From NCBI GenBank assembly GCA_035448545.1, contig DAOTJE010000004.1:1-64000 (forward strand): a stretch of 64,000 bases of DNA, given 5' to 3'. The notes below the pieces were generated by a model. The model was not told the origin of the DNA, did not search any database, and saw nothing but the letters and a program-made list of their open reading frames with translations. Positions 1 through 8,901 of the stretch are shown piece after piece. Within the stretch, counting starts at the first letter, position 1; every line of letters begins with the position of its first letter. The position numbers were made by a program, and so were the translations under genes. The DNA comes from Anaerobaca sp035448545. Lineage in GTDB: Bacteria > Planctomycetota > Phycisphaerae > Sedimentisphaerales > Anaerobacaceae.

Positions 1-930
1 GACCATCTGCATGGGTACCAGGCGATCGACGCGGTCAAGGCGGGTAAGGATGTTTACTGTGAGAAGCCCGTGACGCACTGGCGCCAGTTCGAGCTGACCA
101 AGCGACTGGCGGAAGAAGTCCGCAAGTCGGGCCGTGTTTTTCAGTTGGGCAGTCAGGGAATGCGCGACAGTGCCTGGCACCAGATGCGCGACCTGATTCG
201 GGATGGTCTCATTGGAAAGCCGATTCATGCCGAGTGCGGCTACTTCCGCGTCGGCGACTGGGGTGAGCGCGGCATGCCTATCGACGACCCTAACGCCAGG
301 CCGGGGACGGACCTCAACTGGGATGCCTTTCTCGGCGACGCCCCGAAGAGGCCCTTCGACGTCAGCCGGTTCTTCCGCTGGCGGATGTACGAGGACTACG
401 CTGGCGGTCCGAGCACCGACCTGTTCCCGCACAGCCTCACGCCCGTCGTCCATATGCTGGGCGTGACCATGCCGAGCACTGTCGTCGCCACGGGTGGCAA
501 GTTCCGCTACGAGGAGCGGGAGATCCCCGACACGTTCAACATGCTGATTGACTACCCCGAGGGGGTCACGGTGGCCGTCCTTGGAACCCAAGGCAACGAC
601 TACCCGGGAACGGGTTTTCGCGGAGCGCCGGGCCGAATTCCGATTGTCCGGGGCTGGGAAGGTACGCTGACCATCGAGGGCAACGAGATCGTTTTCAGGC
701 CGGCGCAGGAGTCCAAGAAGCAGCCGCAACGCGTGCCTATCGACCACGGCGAGGATTTCGTTGAATATTGGCGCGATTTCCTGGCCTGCTGCCGCTCGCG
801 CACGACCAAGACCGCCAGCCCGATGGACTTGGCCTATCATGTTCAAACTGCCCTGCAAATGGGTATGCTTGGATGGAAGCAGGGCAAAATCGCCCGTTTT
901 GACCCCGCGAGAGAGCTGATTCTCCTCTGA
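1..930 (+). CDS. Gfo/Idh/MocA-family oxidoreductase (5' truncated)
   Basis: The reading frame is open from base 1 and ends at TGA 928-930, so the N-terminal part of the Rossmann domain lies outside the window. The visible part begins with a DHLHGYQAIDAVKAGKDV-like stretch followed by CEKPV at codons 20-24, the hallmark EKP motif of the family, in which the Lys takes part in catalysis. The remainder fits the C-terminal alpha/beta domain, including a GGPSTDLFPHSL segment in the usual position of the active-site Asp/His helix. Members are NAD(P)-dependent dehydrogenases of sugars, inositols or their derivatives. The substrate cannot be told from sequence. A GTG at 70 could be mistaken for a start but lies inside the EKP motif. 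A strong terminator follows 37 bases after the stop. Confidence 0.9.
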   Translation, partial: DHLHGYQAIDAVKAGKDVYCEKPVTHWRQFELTKRLAEEVRKSGRVFQLGSQGMRDSAWHQMRDLIRDGLIGKPIHAECGYFRVGDWGERGMPIDDPNARPGTDLNWDAFLGDAPKRPFDVSRFFRWRMYEDYAGGPSTDLFPHSLTPVVHMLGVTMPSTVVATGGKFRYEEREIPDTFNMLIDYPEGVTVAVLGTQGNDYPGTGFRGAPGRIPIVRGWEGTLTIEGNEIVFRPAQESKKQPQRVPIDHGEDFVEYWRDFLACCRSRTTKTASPMDLAYHVQTALQMGMLGWKQGKIARFDPARELILL

Positions 931-966
931 CTGGCCCTCAAGAGAGCTTGACAGAAGTGCACAGCG

Positions 967-995
967 GCCCCTGTCCAGGCTGACAGGGGCTTTTT
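967..995 (+). terminator. Rho-independent terminator after the Gfo/Idh gene
   Basis: A perfect 9-bp stem (967-975 with 982-990, arms gcccctgtc/gacaggggc) with a 6-base loop is followed directly by five T residues at 991-995. It sits 37 bases after the stop of the oxidoreductase and ends that transcription unit before fhs. Confidence 0.85.
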
Positions 996-1050
996 CCTGA
1001 CCTTCAGGCGGCGAAACAGCAAGATAGTGACAAGATTCAGCTCTGCAATA

Positions 1051-1080
1051 TTACCCATTTTGACGCGTTTCGGGTATAAT
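1051..1080 (+). promoter_or_regulatory. Candidate promoter of fhs
   Basis: A perfect TATAAT at 1075-1080 lies 60 bases upstream of the fhs start and after the terminator. The best -35 at 18-base spacing is a weak ttaccc at 1051-1056. A better-looking ttgacg at 1060-1065 is only 9 bases away and cannot serve. So the -10 is convincing and the -35 is not. Confidence 0.45.
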
Positions 1081-1140
1081 ATGGCAGTAAGCCCGGGTAG
1101 AAGGGCAGGCACATGCGATACGGGATCCTAACTGGGAGTT

Positions 1141-2904
1141 ATGAATCTCGACCCGCGGAGAATGCAGGATTGGCAGATCGCAGATGCGGCCGAGGGTCGG
1201 ATGAAACCGATCCGGCGGCTGGCGTCTGAGCTGGGTTTGCGCGACAACGAATTGATCCCCTACGGGGCAAGACTTGCCAAGGTGGATTACGCCACAGTCT
1301 TAGGTCGCCTGAACGATTCTCCGCGGGCCAAGTACGTGGATGTGACTGCCATCACTCCCACGCCCCTGGGGGAAGGCAAGACTACCACGACGCTGGGTCT
1401 GATCCAGGGGCTCGGTGTGCTGCGTAAACGCGTCTGCGGCGCGATTCGCCAGCCCAGCAGCGCTCCGACGTTCAACATCAAGGGTTCGGCCGCCGGCGGT
1501 GGCCTGGCCCAGTGCATTCCGCTGACGCCCATCTCGATTCGCTTCACCGGGGACATCGACTGCGTGACCAACGCGCACAACCTGGCGATGGTGGCTCTGA
1601 CCGCGCGGATGCAGCACGAGCGCAATTATGACGACGCCCGACTGGCGCAGAGCGGCCTGCGGCGTCTGGACATCGATCCGGGCCGCGTCCAGATCGGCTG
1701 GGCCATGGATTTCTGCGCCCAGAGCCTTCGCAACATCCGGATCGGCCGCGGCAGTAAGATGGACGGCTTCGAGATGGATTCGGGCTTCCAGATGACCGTC
1801 GCCAGCGAGGTCATGGCTATTCTGTCCGTGGCGGCGGATCTGCGGGACCTGCGGGAGCGCATCGCTCATATGGTTGTCGCGTACGACAGGCAGGGGAATG
1901 AAGTGACCACCCGCGATCTCGAGGTCGATGGTGCCATGACGGCTTGGCTGATCGACGCCATCAACCCCAATCTGGTGCAGACTCTCGAAGGCCAGCCGGT
2001 CTTTATCCACGCCGGACCCTTCGCCAACATCGCCATCGGCCAGAGTTCCATCATCGCCGATCGCCTGGGCACGAAGCTGGCGGAGTACCATATCACCGAG
2101 AGCGGGTTCGGCGCCGATATCGGTTTCGAGAAGTTCTGGAATCTCAAGTGCCGCATGTCGGGTCTGGCACCCGATGCCGTGGTGCTCGTCGCCACGATTC
2201 GAGCGCTGAAGATGCACGGTGGCGGACCCGCGGTCAAGGCGGGCATGCCCCTGAGCCATGAGTACCTTGCGGAAAACATCGGACTGGTTGAAGCGGGCTG
2301 CGCCAACCTCCTGGCGCATATCGATATCATCAAAAGAAGCGGCATCAGGCCCGTCGTCTGCATCAACCGCTTCGACACCGATACGAAGGCAGAGATCGAC
2401 TTGGTCCGCCGGATCGCCGAAGCCGCCGGGGCGCGAGCAGTCTGTTCCGAGCACTGGCTCAAGGGCGGCCGCGGCGCGGTCGAACTGGCGGAGGCGGTAA
2501 TTGAGGCCTGCAGCGAACCGAACGGTTTTGAGTTCCTCTACGACCTTCAGATGCCGTTGAGACAACGCATTGAGCTGATTGCCAAAGAGGTCTACGGGGC
2601 CGACGGGGTGACCTACACCGATGGTGCGCTGGCCAAGGCCAAGCGGCTCGAAGCGGAGTCTCTCGGCACTCGTCTGGGCACCTGCATGGCCAAGACGCAG
2701 CTCAGCCTCTCTCACGACCCAGAGTTGAAAGGACGCCCCACGGGCTGGGTGCTGCCGATCAACGACATCCTCGTGTACAAAGGGGCCGGTTTCGTCGTCC
2801 CCGTGGCCGGGTCGATCCGGCTGATGCCCGGCACCGGTTCCAATCCTGCCTTCCGCCGCATCGACGTCGACGTCGACACCGGCAAGGTCCGCGGACTCTT
2901 TTGA
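1141..2904 (+). CDS. fhs: Formate--tetrahydrofolate ligase
   Basis: This 587-residue protein is slightly longer than the usual 555-560 of formyl-THF synthetase. It catalyses ATP-dependent formylation of tetrahydrofolate in the cytoplasm, the entry of formate into one-carbon metabolism. Visible landmarks are the P-loop-like TPLGEGKTT (residues 74-82), the family signature GGGLAQCIPL...FTGD around residue 120, and the C-terminal PGTGSNPAF segment near the glycine-rich end. The ATG at 1141 follows gggag at about -3 to -7. folD lies 98 bases downstream on the same strand, so the two probably work together to interconvert formate, 10-formyl-, methenyl- and methylene-THF. A long open frame on the opposite strand is a coding shadow. 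Confidence 0.97.
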   Translation: MNLDPRRMQDWQIADAAEGRMKPIRRLASELGLRDNELIPYGARLAKVDYATVLGRLNDSPRAKYVDVTAITPTPLGEGKTTTTLGLIQGLGVLRKRVCGAIRQPSSAPTFNIKGSAAGGGLAQCIPLTPISIRFTGDIDCVTNAHNLAMVALTARMQHERNYDDARLAQSGLRRLDIDPGRVQIGWAMDFCAQSLRNIRIGRGSKMDGFEMDSGFQMTVASEVMAILSVAADLRDLRERIAHMVVAYDRQGNEVTTRDLEVDGAMTAWLIDAINPNLVQTLEGQPVFIHAGPFANIAIGQSSIIADRLGTKLAEYHITESGFGADIGFEKFWNLKCRMSGLAPDAVVLVATIRALKMHGGGPAVKAGMPLSHEYLAENIGLVEAGCANLLAHIDIIKRSGIRPVVCINRFDTDTKAEIDLVRRIAEAAGARAVCSEHWLKGGRGAVELAEAVIEACSEPNGFEFLYDLQMPLRQRIELIAKEVYGADGVTYTDGALAKAKRLEAESLGTRLGTCMAKTQLSLSHDPELKGRPTGWVLPINDILVYKGAGFVVPVAGSIRLMPGTGSNPAFRRIDVDVDTGKVRGLF

Positions 2905-2994
2905 TTGACGATCCATGATTTGTGATCTACGATTTGACAGAGCGCAGAATGCCCCGTCGTGCAACTGCCCGATCGTGAATCGTAAATCGACAAT
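2904..2994. repeat. Imperfect inverted repeat between fhs and folD
   Basis: Two 24-base arms, 2904-2927 and 2971-2994, are inverted copies matching at 17 of 24 positions. Four of the seven mismatches would be G-U pairs in RNA. The arms are AT-richer than the surroundings (gatttgtgatctacgattt-like and gatcgtgaatcgtaaatcg-like). The structure fills almost the whole 98-base gap. It may be an RNA hairpin or a small REP/MITE-like relic. No second copy was noticed in the window. Confidence 0.5.
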
Positions 2995-3002
2995 GGAATG
3001 GA

Positions 3003-3890
3003 ATGACCGCGAGGATCATCGATGGCAAACAGGTGGCGGCCGACATCCGGGCCGAACTCAAAGCGGAAATCACAGCCCTTAAGGCCAAGGGCATCGTGCC
3101 GGGTCTGGGGGTGATTCTCGTCGGCGACGACCCGGCATCCGTGTCGTACGTGACGGGCAAAGAACGGACCTGTGACGAACTGGGGATCTACTCGGACCAC
3201 AATCACTTGCCGCGTGAGACCTCGCAGGCCGAGCTGAAGCGGGTGATCGAGAGGCTGAACGACGATTCGCGCGTTAACGGCATCCTGGTTCAACTGCCGT
3301 TGCCGAAACATCTGAGCGAGTCCGAGGCGATATTCACGATCGACCCGGCCAAAGACGTGGACGGAATCCACCCGGTCAGTGTGGGCAAGATGGTGACCGG
3401 TGAGAGGGCTTTCCTGTCATGCACGCCGCACGGTGTGCTGCAACTGCTGACTCGCAGCGGCGTGAAGATCGAGGGATCGCACGTCGTCATCGTCGGCCGC
3501 AGCAACCTGGTGGGCAGGCCGCTGGCGAACATGCTGATCCAGAAGAGTCCCCTGGGCAACGCGACCGTTACGGTCTGCCACACGCGGACAAGGGACCTCG
3601 CCTACCACACGCGCCAGGCGGATATCCTCGTCGCGGCTGCCGGCAGCCCGAACACGATCACCGCCGACATGGTCAGGGACGGTGCCGTGGTGATCGATGT
3701 CGGCGTCAATCGAGTCGAGGACCCCAGCAGGAAGCAGGGCTACCGGCTCGTCGGCGACGTGGATTTCGAGGCGGTCAAGGCGAAAGCCTCGCTAATCACC
3801 CCGGTGCCCGGCGGCGTCGGTCCGATGACTATCACGATGCTCATGTACAATACGGTTCTGTCCGCCAAGCGCGCCGCAGGGCTCGTTTGA
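3003..3890 (+). CDS. folD: Bifunctional methylene-THF dehydrogenase/methenyl-THF cyclohydrolase
   Basis: The 295-residue protein has the normal length for FolD. It oxidises 5,10-methylene-THF to methenyl-THF with NAD(P) and hydrolyses that to 10-formyl-THF. Signatures present are the active-site Tyr49/Lys53 pair in SYVTGKERTC, NGILVQLPLP, PAKDVDGIHP and the nucleotide-binding VIVGRSNLVGRPLANML. The C-terminus has the standard TPVPGGVGPMTITML. The ATG at 3003 has only a weak purine-rich ribosome-binding site. The position just after fhs supports a shared formate-THF role. Confidence 0.97.
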   Translation: MTARIIDGKQVAADIRAELKAEITALKAKGIVPGLGVILVGDDPASVSYVTGKERTCDELGIYSDHNHLPRETSQAELKRVIERLNDDSRVNGILVQLPLPKHLSESEAIFTIDPAKDVDGIHPVSVGKMVTGERAFLSCTPHGVLQLLTRSGVKIEGSHVVIVGRSNLVGRPLANMLIQKSPLGNATVTVCHTRTRDLAYHTRQADILVAAAGSPNTITADMVRDGAVVIDVGVNRVEDPSRKQGYRLVGDVDFEAVKAKASLITPVPGGVGPMTITMLMYNTVLSAKRAAGLV

Positions 3891-4138
3891 CCGGCAACAT
3901 GGGCCTCGTCCGCAAGGACCATCATTTCTGTCTGTTCCCCCGAGTCGCCGACCAAGGTGAGCTGGGTGGATGCGAAGCTCAGTTCTTACCGAGGAATCTG
4001 CATCAGCGATAAGGTGGGCTCGGCTCACCATCCCGGCTATTTCTTTGAAATCCGCAGTGCCTCGCTGTACGATGCCTGTAGTGAACGCATGACAGGGGAT
4101 TTGACTGGGACATCACGGGCAGCCATGGAGGAATTTGT

Positions 4139-5794
4139 ATGATCTTGAGGAGGAGGCAGAAAGAGGCGTCGGCGACCGCCAACGGCCTCGACGAGGAAAG
4201 GGACCGCAGGCCTTCAGTTCCCCCGAATAGGCTGTCCAGGCGTGAGTTTCTGGCGATCAGCACCGCGGCGTGTGCTTCGGCATTCCTGAAGCCGACGTCG
4301 GTACTGGCCGCACAGGGCGCCCGGCGTTTTCATTGCTGCCTGGCTTCCAAGGTCATTACCGAACGCCCTGAATTGCTCGATCTCATACGAGAGGCGGGCG
4401 TGAGCGATGTCTGGTTGGCGTCTTTTTTCTTCGGGCATTGGTATGAGAAGCCGGAAGACCTCAAACCGGTGATCGCCATGGTGGAGGCAAAAGGACTGGG
4501 CTGGAATATCATCAACGTGCCACTGGGGCATCCGGGCGATGCGCTGGGTGACGCCACAGGTGCAACGCCGCTTGCACCGCCGACGCGTTGGCGGATGGCG
4601 GAAAGACCCGATGGCACGAAGTACTCCGGCACTTCGCTGCACCCTCCCGCCATTCAGGAGAATGTCGATGCCATTCGACGGATTCGAGCATTGAAGCCGG
4701 GGACGATCTTCCTCGACGACGATTTCCGCCTCGCGCAGGGGCCGGGCGTAATCGGGGGCTGTTTCTGCGATTGGCACAAGAAGGAGTTTCTGGAGAAGCA
4801 TGGTTTTTCGCAATCGCATTGGGAAGAACTGCTGGCGGATGTGGAAGCGCGGAATTTTTCCCCTGTCCTGCGCAACTGGGTGGACCACACGTGTGACCAA
4901 TTGACGGCCTGCTTCAAGGCCCAGCAAGCCGCTGCGCCGGAGGTGGCTCTGGGGAACATGATCATGTATCTGGGCGCCGAAAAGGCGGGCATTCGCCTGG
5001 CGGATTATGCGGATACGCCCTTCCGGGTGGGCGAGATGATGTTCAACGACAAGGACTTTGGCCGTCTGTCCGGCAAGACCGGAGAACTCTTCAGTTGCCT
5101 CTTTCATCGGCGTTATGCCAGACCGGATCTGGCCTACAGCGAAACGACGGCTTTCCCCGCGGACCAACTAAGCGCGAAGAACATGGCGGCCAAGCTGGCG
5201 GTCTCGACGATCTGCGACGTACGGAATACGATGTATATGTCCGGGATGACCCCCTTCCCGGAGACCCATTGGGAGACGCTCGTCCCGGCGATGAGAAAAC
5301 AGGCCACTTTCCATGAGGTGATTCGAGGCCATACGCCGCAAGGGCCCTTCAAACACTACTGGGGCGAGGCCTCACGCTACGTCGGCAACGACAACCCCTT
5401 CAGCATCTTCCTGGCCAGCGGCATTCCTTTTGAGGTCGTCGATACGCTTTCCGCGGATGGCTGGACCTTCCTTTCCGATCAGGATGCGCGCTACTGCCAG
5501 GCGAAAGGGAACTGCTTCTGTCGTACGGGATTGAAAGACATTCCGAAGTCCATTCGCGCTATCCCCGATGACTTGGACGCCTTATGGAAAGTGAAGGCGG
5601 AAATGGTGGGCAGTGGTTTGAACGTCCCCTATGTGATCGACGAGAAACCGGTGGTCTGTGCCTGGTATCCGACCGCCAGAAAAGTCTTCCTGTGGAATCT
5701 CGCAGAAACGAAAGAAGACTTCCAGTTGCAGGTGGCAGACCAGAAGATTCCCCTGAGCATTGGGGGCTTGGATTCCGTTCTGGTATCCGTGTGA
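4139..5794 (+). CDS. Tat-exported TIM-barrel-like protein of unknown function
   Basis: This is a 551-residue protein with a twin-arginine signal, SRREFLAIS at residues 33-41 followed by a short hydrophobic stretch and AAQGA near 57-61. It is therefore predicted to be exported folded to the periplasm. The start ATG has a good GGAGG (4127-4131). The mature part begins with strand-helix units (ELLDLIREAGVSDVW, GWNIINVPLGHPGD, GTIFLDDDFRLAQG), as expected of a glycoside-hydrolase-type barrel with acidic residues at strand ends, and contains several Cys (GGCFCDWH). I do not recognise a defined family. Planctomycetes and Lentisphaerae encode many such exported barrels of unknown substrate. The gene is convergent with the next exported barrel gene. 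Confidence 0.75.
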   Translation: MILRRRQKEASATANGLDEERDRRPSVPPNRLSRREFLAISTAACASAFLKPTSVLAAQGARRFHCCLASKVITERPELLDLIREAGVSDVWLASFFFGHWYEKPEDLKPVIAMVEAKGLGWNIINVPLGHPGDALGDATGATPLAPPTRWRMAERPDGTKYSGTSLHPPAIQENVDAIRRIRALKPGTIFLDDDFRLAQGPGVIGGCFCDWHKKEFLEKHGFSQSHWEELLADVEARNFSPVLRNWVDHTCDQLTACFKAQQAAAPEVALGNMIMYLGAEKAGIRLADYADTPFRVGEMMFNDKDFGRLSGKTGELFSCLFHRRYARPDLAYSETTAFPADQLSAKNMAAKLAVSTICDVRNTMYMSGMTPFPETHWETLVPAMRKQATFHEVIRGHTPQGPFKHYWGEASRYVGNDNPFSIFLASGIPFEVVDTLSADGWTFLSDQDARYCQAKGNCFCRTGLKDIPKSIRAIPDDLDALWKVKAEMVGSGLNVPYVIDEKPVVCAWYPTARKVFLWNLAETKEDFQLQVADQKIPLSIGGLDSVLVSV

Positions 5795-5909
5795 CAGAAC
5801 GGCGCATGACGAATGGGCTTGGAGGGCGGGCTGGGCCCACCGTTCCGGCTCGTCACCGATATGAAGACGTGCAAAAGCTTAAATAACGAGCTGACCCTGC
5901 GACGTCCCT

Positions 5910-5927
5910 GATCCTCCATTTCACCGC
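5910..5927. repeat. 18-bp direct repeat, copy 1
   Basis: The 18 bases gatcctccatttcaccgc occur here, downstream of the stop of the minus-strand gene 5952-7751, and again at 7759-7776 just upstream of its start. On the minus strand the repeat reads as a ribosome-binding region (aaatggaggatc), so this copy may be the relic of a lost paralogue's translation start. Confidence 0.6.
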
Positions 5928-5951
5928 ATAGACGGCATTCTCGCGCATGAT

Positions 5952-7751
5952 TCACATCGGGGATGATTCTCTGACACGATGGGCTGACCCTGAGTCACTC
6001 CTGGATCTGCCGGGCTTTGACGGATCCTGTTCTTCTTCCAGATACCGTCTGTAATCCTCGTACAGCGTGACGCTGGCCGGCCCGCCGGGCTGGCAGGTCA
6101 TCGCCGGCGCGCTCATAATGCCGGGGAACTGATAGTGCAGGATCTTCTCGAAGTCCGGGAAGCGCTGGAAGTCGCCGATCAAGTCGCCGATCGGGCGAGG
6201 ATGAAGCTCGACACCATTTCTGAACACGAATGTCTCCACATCCAGCCAGAGATGGCACCCGGCTTCGTCGCACAACGACTGCAACAGTGTGGCCGCCTGC
6301 TCGCCGGTCAAGTCCCCCTCCGGCATGCGGTGGAACCCGAATGGCCCGAGGATGTCCACGTGGGGCAGCAACTGGCGGTATGTTTCCTCTGCGCCACGAA
6401 GACCATGGGGATTGGTCGCCAGGAGCACGGGCTTGTCCGGGGCGTGCCGCTTGACATGGGAGGTGAAAGTCTTGAAGAAGTCGACGATCTCCCGACGCTG
6501 AAGGGCAGGGTCGCCGAGGCCGGGCATGTACAGGCCGCCGCCCTGTTCGTGGCTGAGATACCAGCCATAGAACGACTGATGGTGCCCGTACCGTCGCCAG
6601 AGTTCGTCCGCCACGTTCGTGCACCAGCGCAGCGAATTCGGCGTGTAGTCGAAGAACGCATACGTGCCGACCCCCGGCATCACGTGCATGCCCAGTCTGT
6701 CAGCCTCGTCCATGATCGTCTCCAGCGGGTCGGCCGAAGCGATGGGCATGCGCGCAGGATAGAGTCCGGAAGGATAATATGCTTTGCCCGGATATGTTTC
6801 TGGAGTGAAGTCGTGCTTGGTGCGATGAGTGAAGTTCTGAAACATCATCGTGATGACCAGTAGATTCTGCTCGGTCGCGTGCATCGCGCGGACCAGCTCG
6901 CGCCAGTTCTCGTCGGTCATTTTGCCCAATTCGGTGTTGAAGGGTCTTCCTTCCTGCTCGTCGTGGTGATAGAGGTCCACCCAGGCGCCTCCGAGCCGGC
7001 GAGTGGAGCGGACATCCGATCGGATGATCTCGATGGGACGCTCCATTTGCAACGTCACATCGCCCGACCTCGCCGTCATGATGATATGATGCCGGCCCGC
7101 GTGCCCCTGGGTGGGCCAGCGGAAGCCGAAGCCGGCGGCCGACTGAGGGGCTATGCTGAGAGCCACCTGATGCAGACGCTGCTCCGGCTTCTCTTCATCG
7201 AGATACAGCACGACCTCAAAGGTCCGCGCTGCATCAACGTCATTCCGCACCGATCCCCGGACATCCAGCTCGATCCGGTCCGTCACCGGCGACGGGGGGA
7301 TCAGGGTGAGGCTGATCCGGGGTCTGGGTTTTTGCATCCCGGTGAGAGATCGAACCGCCTCATCCGGCGACATCGCGCGCCCCCGGCGGTCGCAGTCCAT
7401 AGCGATGCGGGCTTCTGTGACCGGATCCCACAGCGGGGTCCGCATTTGCCGCATGCCCAGGACGGAGGCGATCCAGTCCTGCGTCCCGCCGCTTTCGACG
7501 GCCCGGACGCCCCAGCCAGAGTCGGCGTTGCCGGTCCCCACTTCCCATCGCTTGAAATCGAACGCGCGGAACCCGCCGCCATCGGGCGAAGGTTGCGCGT
7601 CCGGGCGAATCTGGACAGGGTATAGGAACTTGATGGTCTCTGACTTGACCGCGGCCAGGCCGACCGTGGCAATCCGAACATCGGGGAAGGCAGAACTCAG
7701 AGGCCATAGCAATGCCGCAGCCAGCACCCAGTTTGAAAGGGTGGCTCGCAT
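5952..7751 (-). CDS. Secreted glycoside-hydrolase-like protein (resembles DUF4434)
   Basis: The 599-residue protein has an N-terminal Sec signal (hydrophobic residues about 8-22, ending SSAFPDVR). Roughly residues 30-250 look like beta-sandwich ancillary domains. A TIM-barrel-like part follows, with WVDLYHHDEQ, DRLGMHVMPGVGTYAFF, QSFYGWYLSHEQGGG and HLWLDVETF. The SFYGWYL(S/P)xE and W(L)DVETF motifs resemble the DUF4434 group of putative glycoside hydrolases, and the acidic residues there are the likely catalytic ones. The ATG at 7751 is preceded by GGAGG. The last 25 or so residues are basic, Ser-rich and probably unstructured. The substrate is unknown, presumably a polysaccharide in view of the neighbourhood. 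Confidence 0.75.
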   Translation of the reverse strand: MRATLSNWVLAAALLWPLSSAFPDVRIATVGLAAVKSETIKFLYPVQIRPDAQPSPDGGGFRAFDFKRWEVGTGNADSGWGVRAVESGGTQDWIASVLGMRQMRTPLWDPVTEARIAMDCDRRGRAMSPDEAVRSLTGMQKPRPRISLTLIPPSPVTDRIELDVRGSVRNDVDAARTFEVVLYLDEEKPEQRLHQVALSIAPQSAAGFGFRWPTQGHAGRHHIIMTARSGDVTLQMERPIEIIRSDVRSTRRLGGAWVDLYHHDEQEGRPFNTELGKMTDENWRELVRAMHATEQNLLVITMMFQNFTHRTKHDFTPETYPGKAYYPSGLYPARMPIASADPLETIMDEADRLGMHVMPGVGTYAFFDYTPNSLRWCTNVADELWRRYGHHQSFYGWYLSHEQGGGLYMPGLGDPALQRREIVDFFKTFTSHVKRHAPDKPVLLATNPHGLRGAEETYRQLLPHVDILGPFGFHRMPEGDLTGEQAATLLQSLCDEAGCHLWLDVETFVFRNGVELHPRPIGDLIGDFQRFPDFEKILHYQFPGIMSAPAMTCQPGGPASVTLYEDYRRYLEEEQDPSKPGRSRSDSGSAHRVRESSPM

Positions 7752-7758
7752 GATTTCA

Positions 7759-7776
7759 GATCCTCCATTTCACCGC
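7759..7776. repeat. 18-bp direct repeat, copy 2 (contains the SD of 5952-7751)
   Basis: Identical to 5910-5927 and in the same orientation. On the minus strand it supplies the GGAGG ribosome-binding site of the DUF4434-like gene. Confidence 0.6.
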
Positions 7777-8004
7777 GCAGGCCGCTGTCACGATCAGACG
7801 CCTCACTCAGACTTTCCCACCTTCGCAACGTCCGCAATCCTCCGCACGCACGCGATGATACCAGCGACCATCAGACGGGGCAATCGTGCATTCCAAGAAG
7901 GCGGGGTTCATCCGGCTTGGGGCCGTTTCGGCCCGGCGAAGCGGGAAGGTGCTGACGGCAAGGAGTATCGGAGCCATGTCGGCTATGGTCGTGGTCTGTG
8001 TCCG

Positions 8005-8901
8005 TTACGCCCAGCGTTTCTGCAGGACGATGCCGGTGATGATGAGCACGAGGCCGACGAGTGTCGAGGGGAGGATCTGCTCGCCCAACACCAGCGCGAT
8101 GACCAAGAGCGACAGGAACGGAACCAGGTAGATCAGGTTCACGACGTGAGCGGTGGTTCTGGCGGTCTTGAGGGCCTTGAGCCAGACGAGGAATGTGATC
8201 CCCATCTCGAAGAGGCCGATGTAGATGCCTCCGACCAGTCCCTGCCAGGGGGGTACCTTGGCTTGGTCCGTCAGCAGCAGGGCAACGAGAACATACCCGG
8301 TTGCAAACGCGAAGTTGAGGAACAGACGCACGGCCTCGTCGCAACGATCCCTGGTGTTGTAGACCCAGAAAAGGGCCCAGACAACCGTGGTGCTCAAGGC
8401 CAGCAGCACCCCAAGTCCATTGCTGAATCGAAAATCCAGGATGTCCGAAGGCTTCGCGGGGCGAGTGGCGATGACCACCACGCCGGCGAAGCTGATCAGA
8501 ATCGCCAGGACGCTCGGCAGCCGGATTCGCTGGCCCAGCAGGGGGATCGAGAGCAGCACCAGCGTCAACGGCCAGACAAAATTGATCGGCTGGGCCTCCT
8601 GGGCCGGCAGCAGCGAATAGGCCTTGAACAGAACGGCGTAGTAGAGGAACGGGTTCAGGAAGCCCAGTCCGGCCGACCATAAATAGTCCTTGTGGGTCAG
8701 CGTCCTGAGCAGGCCGAGCCTCCGTGTGGCGGCCAGATAGATTCCGAAGATGACAGTCGACGTGGCGGAAGCAAGGAACAGCAGCGGCAGGTCCCGTACG
8801 TGCCGCTGCGAAAGCTTGAATGCGGACGCAGAGGTGGCCCAGAACAGTACGGCGACCATTGCGTACACGTAGGCGGCGGAGGTTCGCTTCTCGGCGTTCA
8901 T
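8005..8901 (-). CDS. EamA/DMT-superfamily transporter
   Basis: The 298-residue integral membrane protein has about ten hydrophobic segments in two homologous halves. The first half starts near YVYAMVAVLFWATSASAFKLS, a typical EamA start with the WA(T/S) motif, and the second near LLALSTTVVWALFWVYNT. It is a drug/metabolite-transporter-type permease of the inner membrane. The chosen ATG (8899-8901) overlaps the stop of the upstream dehydrogenase gene in an ATGA (8898-8901), indicating translational coupling. An ATG-less upstream extension in the same frame was discarded. As the last gene of the sugar operon it may import or export the pathway substrate, though specificity cannot be read from sequence. 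Confidence 0.9.
   Translation of the reverse strand: MNAEKRTSAAYVYAMVAVLFWATSASAFKLSQRHVRDLPLLFLASATSTVIFGIYLAATRRLGLLRTLTHKDYLWSAGLGFLNPFLYYAVLFKAYSLLPAQEAQPINFVWPLTLVLLSIPLLGQRIRLPSVLAILISFAGVVVIATRPAKPSDILDFRFSNGLGVLLALSTTVVWALFWVYNTRDRCDEAVRLFLNFAFATGYVLVALLLTDQAKVPPWQGLVGGIYIGLFEMGITFLVWLKALKTARTTAHVVNLIYLVPFLSLLVIALVLGEQILPSTLVGLVLIITGIVLQKRWA

Noticed and set aside
1060..1065. ttgacg as -35 box of the fhs promoter
   Set aside because: The spacing to TATAAT is only 9 bases, too short for a sigma-70-type promoter.
1300..2964. 554-codon open frame on the minus strand opposite fhs
   Set aside because: It is fully antisense to a certain fhs, has no recognisable motif, and is Arg/Gly/His/Asp-rich as expected of a GC-rich coding shadow.
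7890..7960. gggccg-ttt-cggccc hairpin downstream of the EamA gene as a terminator
   Set aside because: The stem is only 6 bp and no T-run follows, so termination cannot be claimed.
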